Positions 5,469 through 5,631 of a stretch of DNA of 5,631 nt are shown here, one piece after another. This stretch comes from an uncultured Clostridia bacterium (GTDB lineage: Bacteria > Bacillota > Clostridia > Oscillospirales > Ruminococcaceae): NCBI GenBank assembly GCA_947385505.1, contig CANDLP010000176.1, forward strand, positions 1 through 5,631, written 5' to 3'. The position numbers and the translations under genes are program-made. The notes below the pieces were generated by a model, which did no database searches, had not been told where the DNA came from, and saw only the letters and a program-made list of their open reading frames with translations. Position 1 is the stretch's first letter; each line of letters opens with the position of its first letter.

Positions 5469-5631
5469 TTATGCCGCAATTTTGCCTGCGGATTTTCTCA
5501 AATGATATTTATGCAGATTAAAACCGCAGGAAATAAGTTGAATTTTCAAAAATAAACCATCTAACCCTCTGCGCCATGCTCGGGTATAAGAACGGTTGCG
5601 CTTAATTTCACCAAACACACCCTCTGCTTGT
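5469..5631 (-). CDS. Transposase, C-terminal part only (IS1182-like, DDE_Tnp_1 type)
   Basis: The open frame enters from the right edge and ends at a TAA (5471-5469), giving 53 full codons. The protein begins QAEGVFGEIKRNRSYTRAWRR and continues through GLDGLFLKI and CGFNLHKYHLRK. The pattern '(V/A)EG-x-FG-x-IK-x-NR-x-(Y/F)-x-R-x-x-RG' followed by a 'x-x-GxNLxK' helix is characteristic of the C-terminus of IS1182/IS5-like DDE transposases. The Glu of AEGVFG is probably the third catalytic acid of the DDE triad. Whether the rest of the gene is intact cannot be seen. The frame is open to a normal-looking C-terminus, so nothing here suggests decay. Confidence 0.8.
   Translation of the reverse strand, partial: QAEGVFGEIKRNRSYTRAWRRGLDGLFLKIQLISCGFNLHKYHLRKSAGKIAA

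Larger units (their letters stand above)
5311..5631 (-). mobile_element. Right end of an IS1182-like insertion sequence, cut by the window edge
   Basis: The transposase C-terminus on the minus strand is followed by about 150 bp of noncoding DNA ending near GGGGCTGT at 5311, a sequence that looks like an insertion-sequence terminal repeat. The other end lies outside the window, so neither inverted-repeat pairing nor a target duplication can be checked, and the boundary at 5311 is inferred. The transposase reads toward the kinase operon, and the palindrome cluster and terminators lie between them. Confidence 0.55.

Noticed and set aside
1..5631. CRISPR array, tRNA or rRNA genes, toxin-antitoxin or anti-phage system
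   Set aside because: No regularly spaced direct repeats, tRNA-like cloverleaf or recognisable defence-protein motif was seen. The cyclic di-GMP gene is an EAL-type housekeeping signalling enzyme rather than a CBASS-type synthase.

Overview
The window looks like chromosome from a low-to-moderate GC Gram-positive of the class Clostridia, probably Oscillospirales/Ruminococcaceae-like. This is inferred from gene content (a CmpB-type membrane protein, a zinc-ribbon single-pass protein, a PdxK-type kinase), strong AGGAG-like ribosome sites on two genes, frequent AGA and ATA codons, and AT-rich intergenic DNA. No rRNA, tRNA or CRISPR array is visible.

Layout. Positions 1-144 (minus) hold the first 48 codons of a CmpB-type (PF06541-like) membrane protein running off the left edge. 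Positions 247-1545 (minus) encode a 432-residue protein with an N-terminal zinc ribbon, long Pro/Ala and Lys-rich linkers, one membrane helix and a C-terminal domain of unknown function. A 465-bp gap (1546-2010) separates it from a divergent plus-strand pair and holds two good divergent promoters. The plus-strand pair is a membrane-anchored PAS-PAS-GGDEF-EAL protein (2011-4236) and a pyridoxamine/pyridoxal kinase (4233-5090). They overlap by 4 nt (ATGA), so they are almost certainly one operon.

Function. The GGDEF domain has GVEDY in place of GGDEF and lacks an inhibitory site, while every EAL catalytic residue is present. The protein is therefore predicted to degrade cyclic di-GMP, under control of its PAS, GGDEF and membrane regions. 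Its translational coupling to a vitamin B6 salvage kinase is the most unusual functional feature of the window. The predicted mRNA leader is about 140 nt, opens with a hairpin, and has only a weak Shine-Dalgarno sequence.

Right end. After the kinase come about 170 bp of densely packed perfect palindromes (5107-5275), which resemble a repetitive intergenic element. From about 5311 lies the end of an insertion sequence whose minus-strand transposase C-terminus (5469 to the edge) looks like the IS1182/DDE_Tnp_1 type. I see no complete new defence or mobile system here. The best leads are the operon coupling, the leader, the unassigned zinc-ribbon protein and the palindrome cluster.
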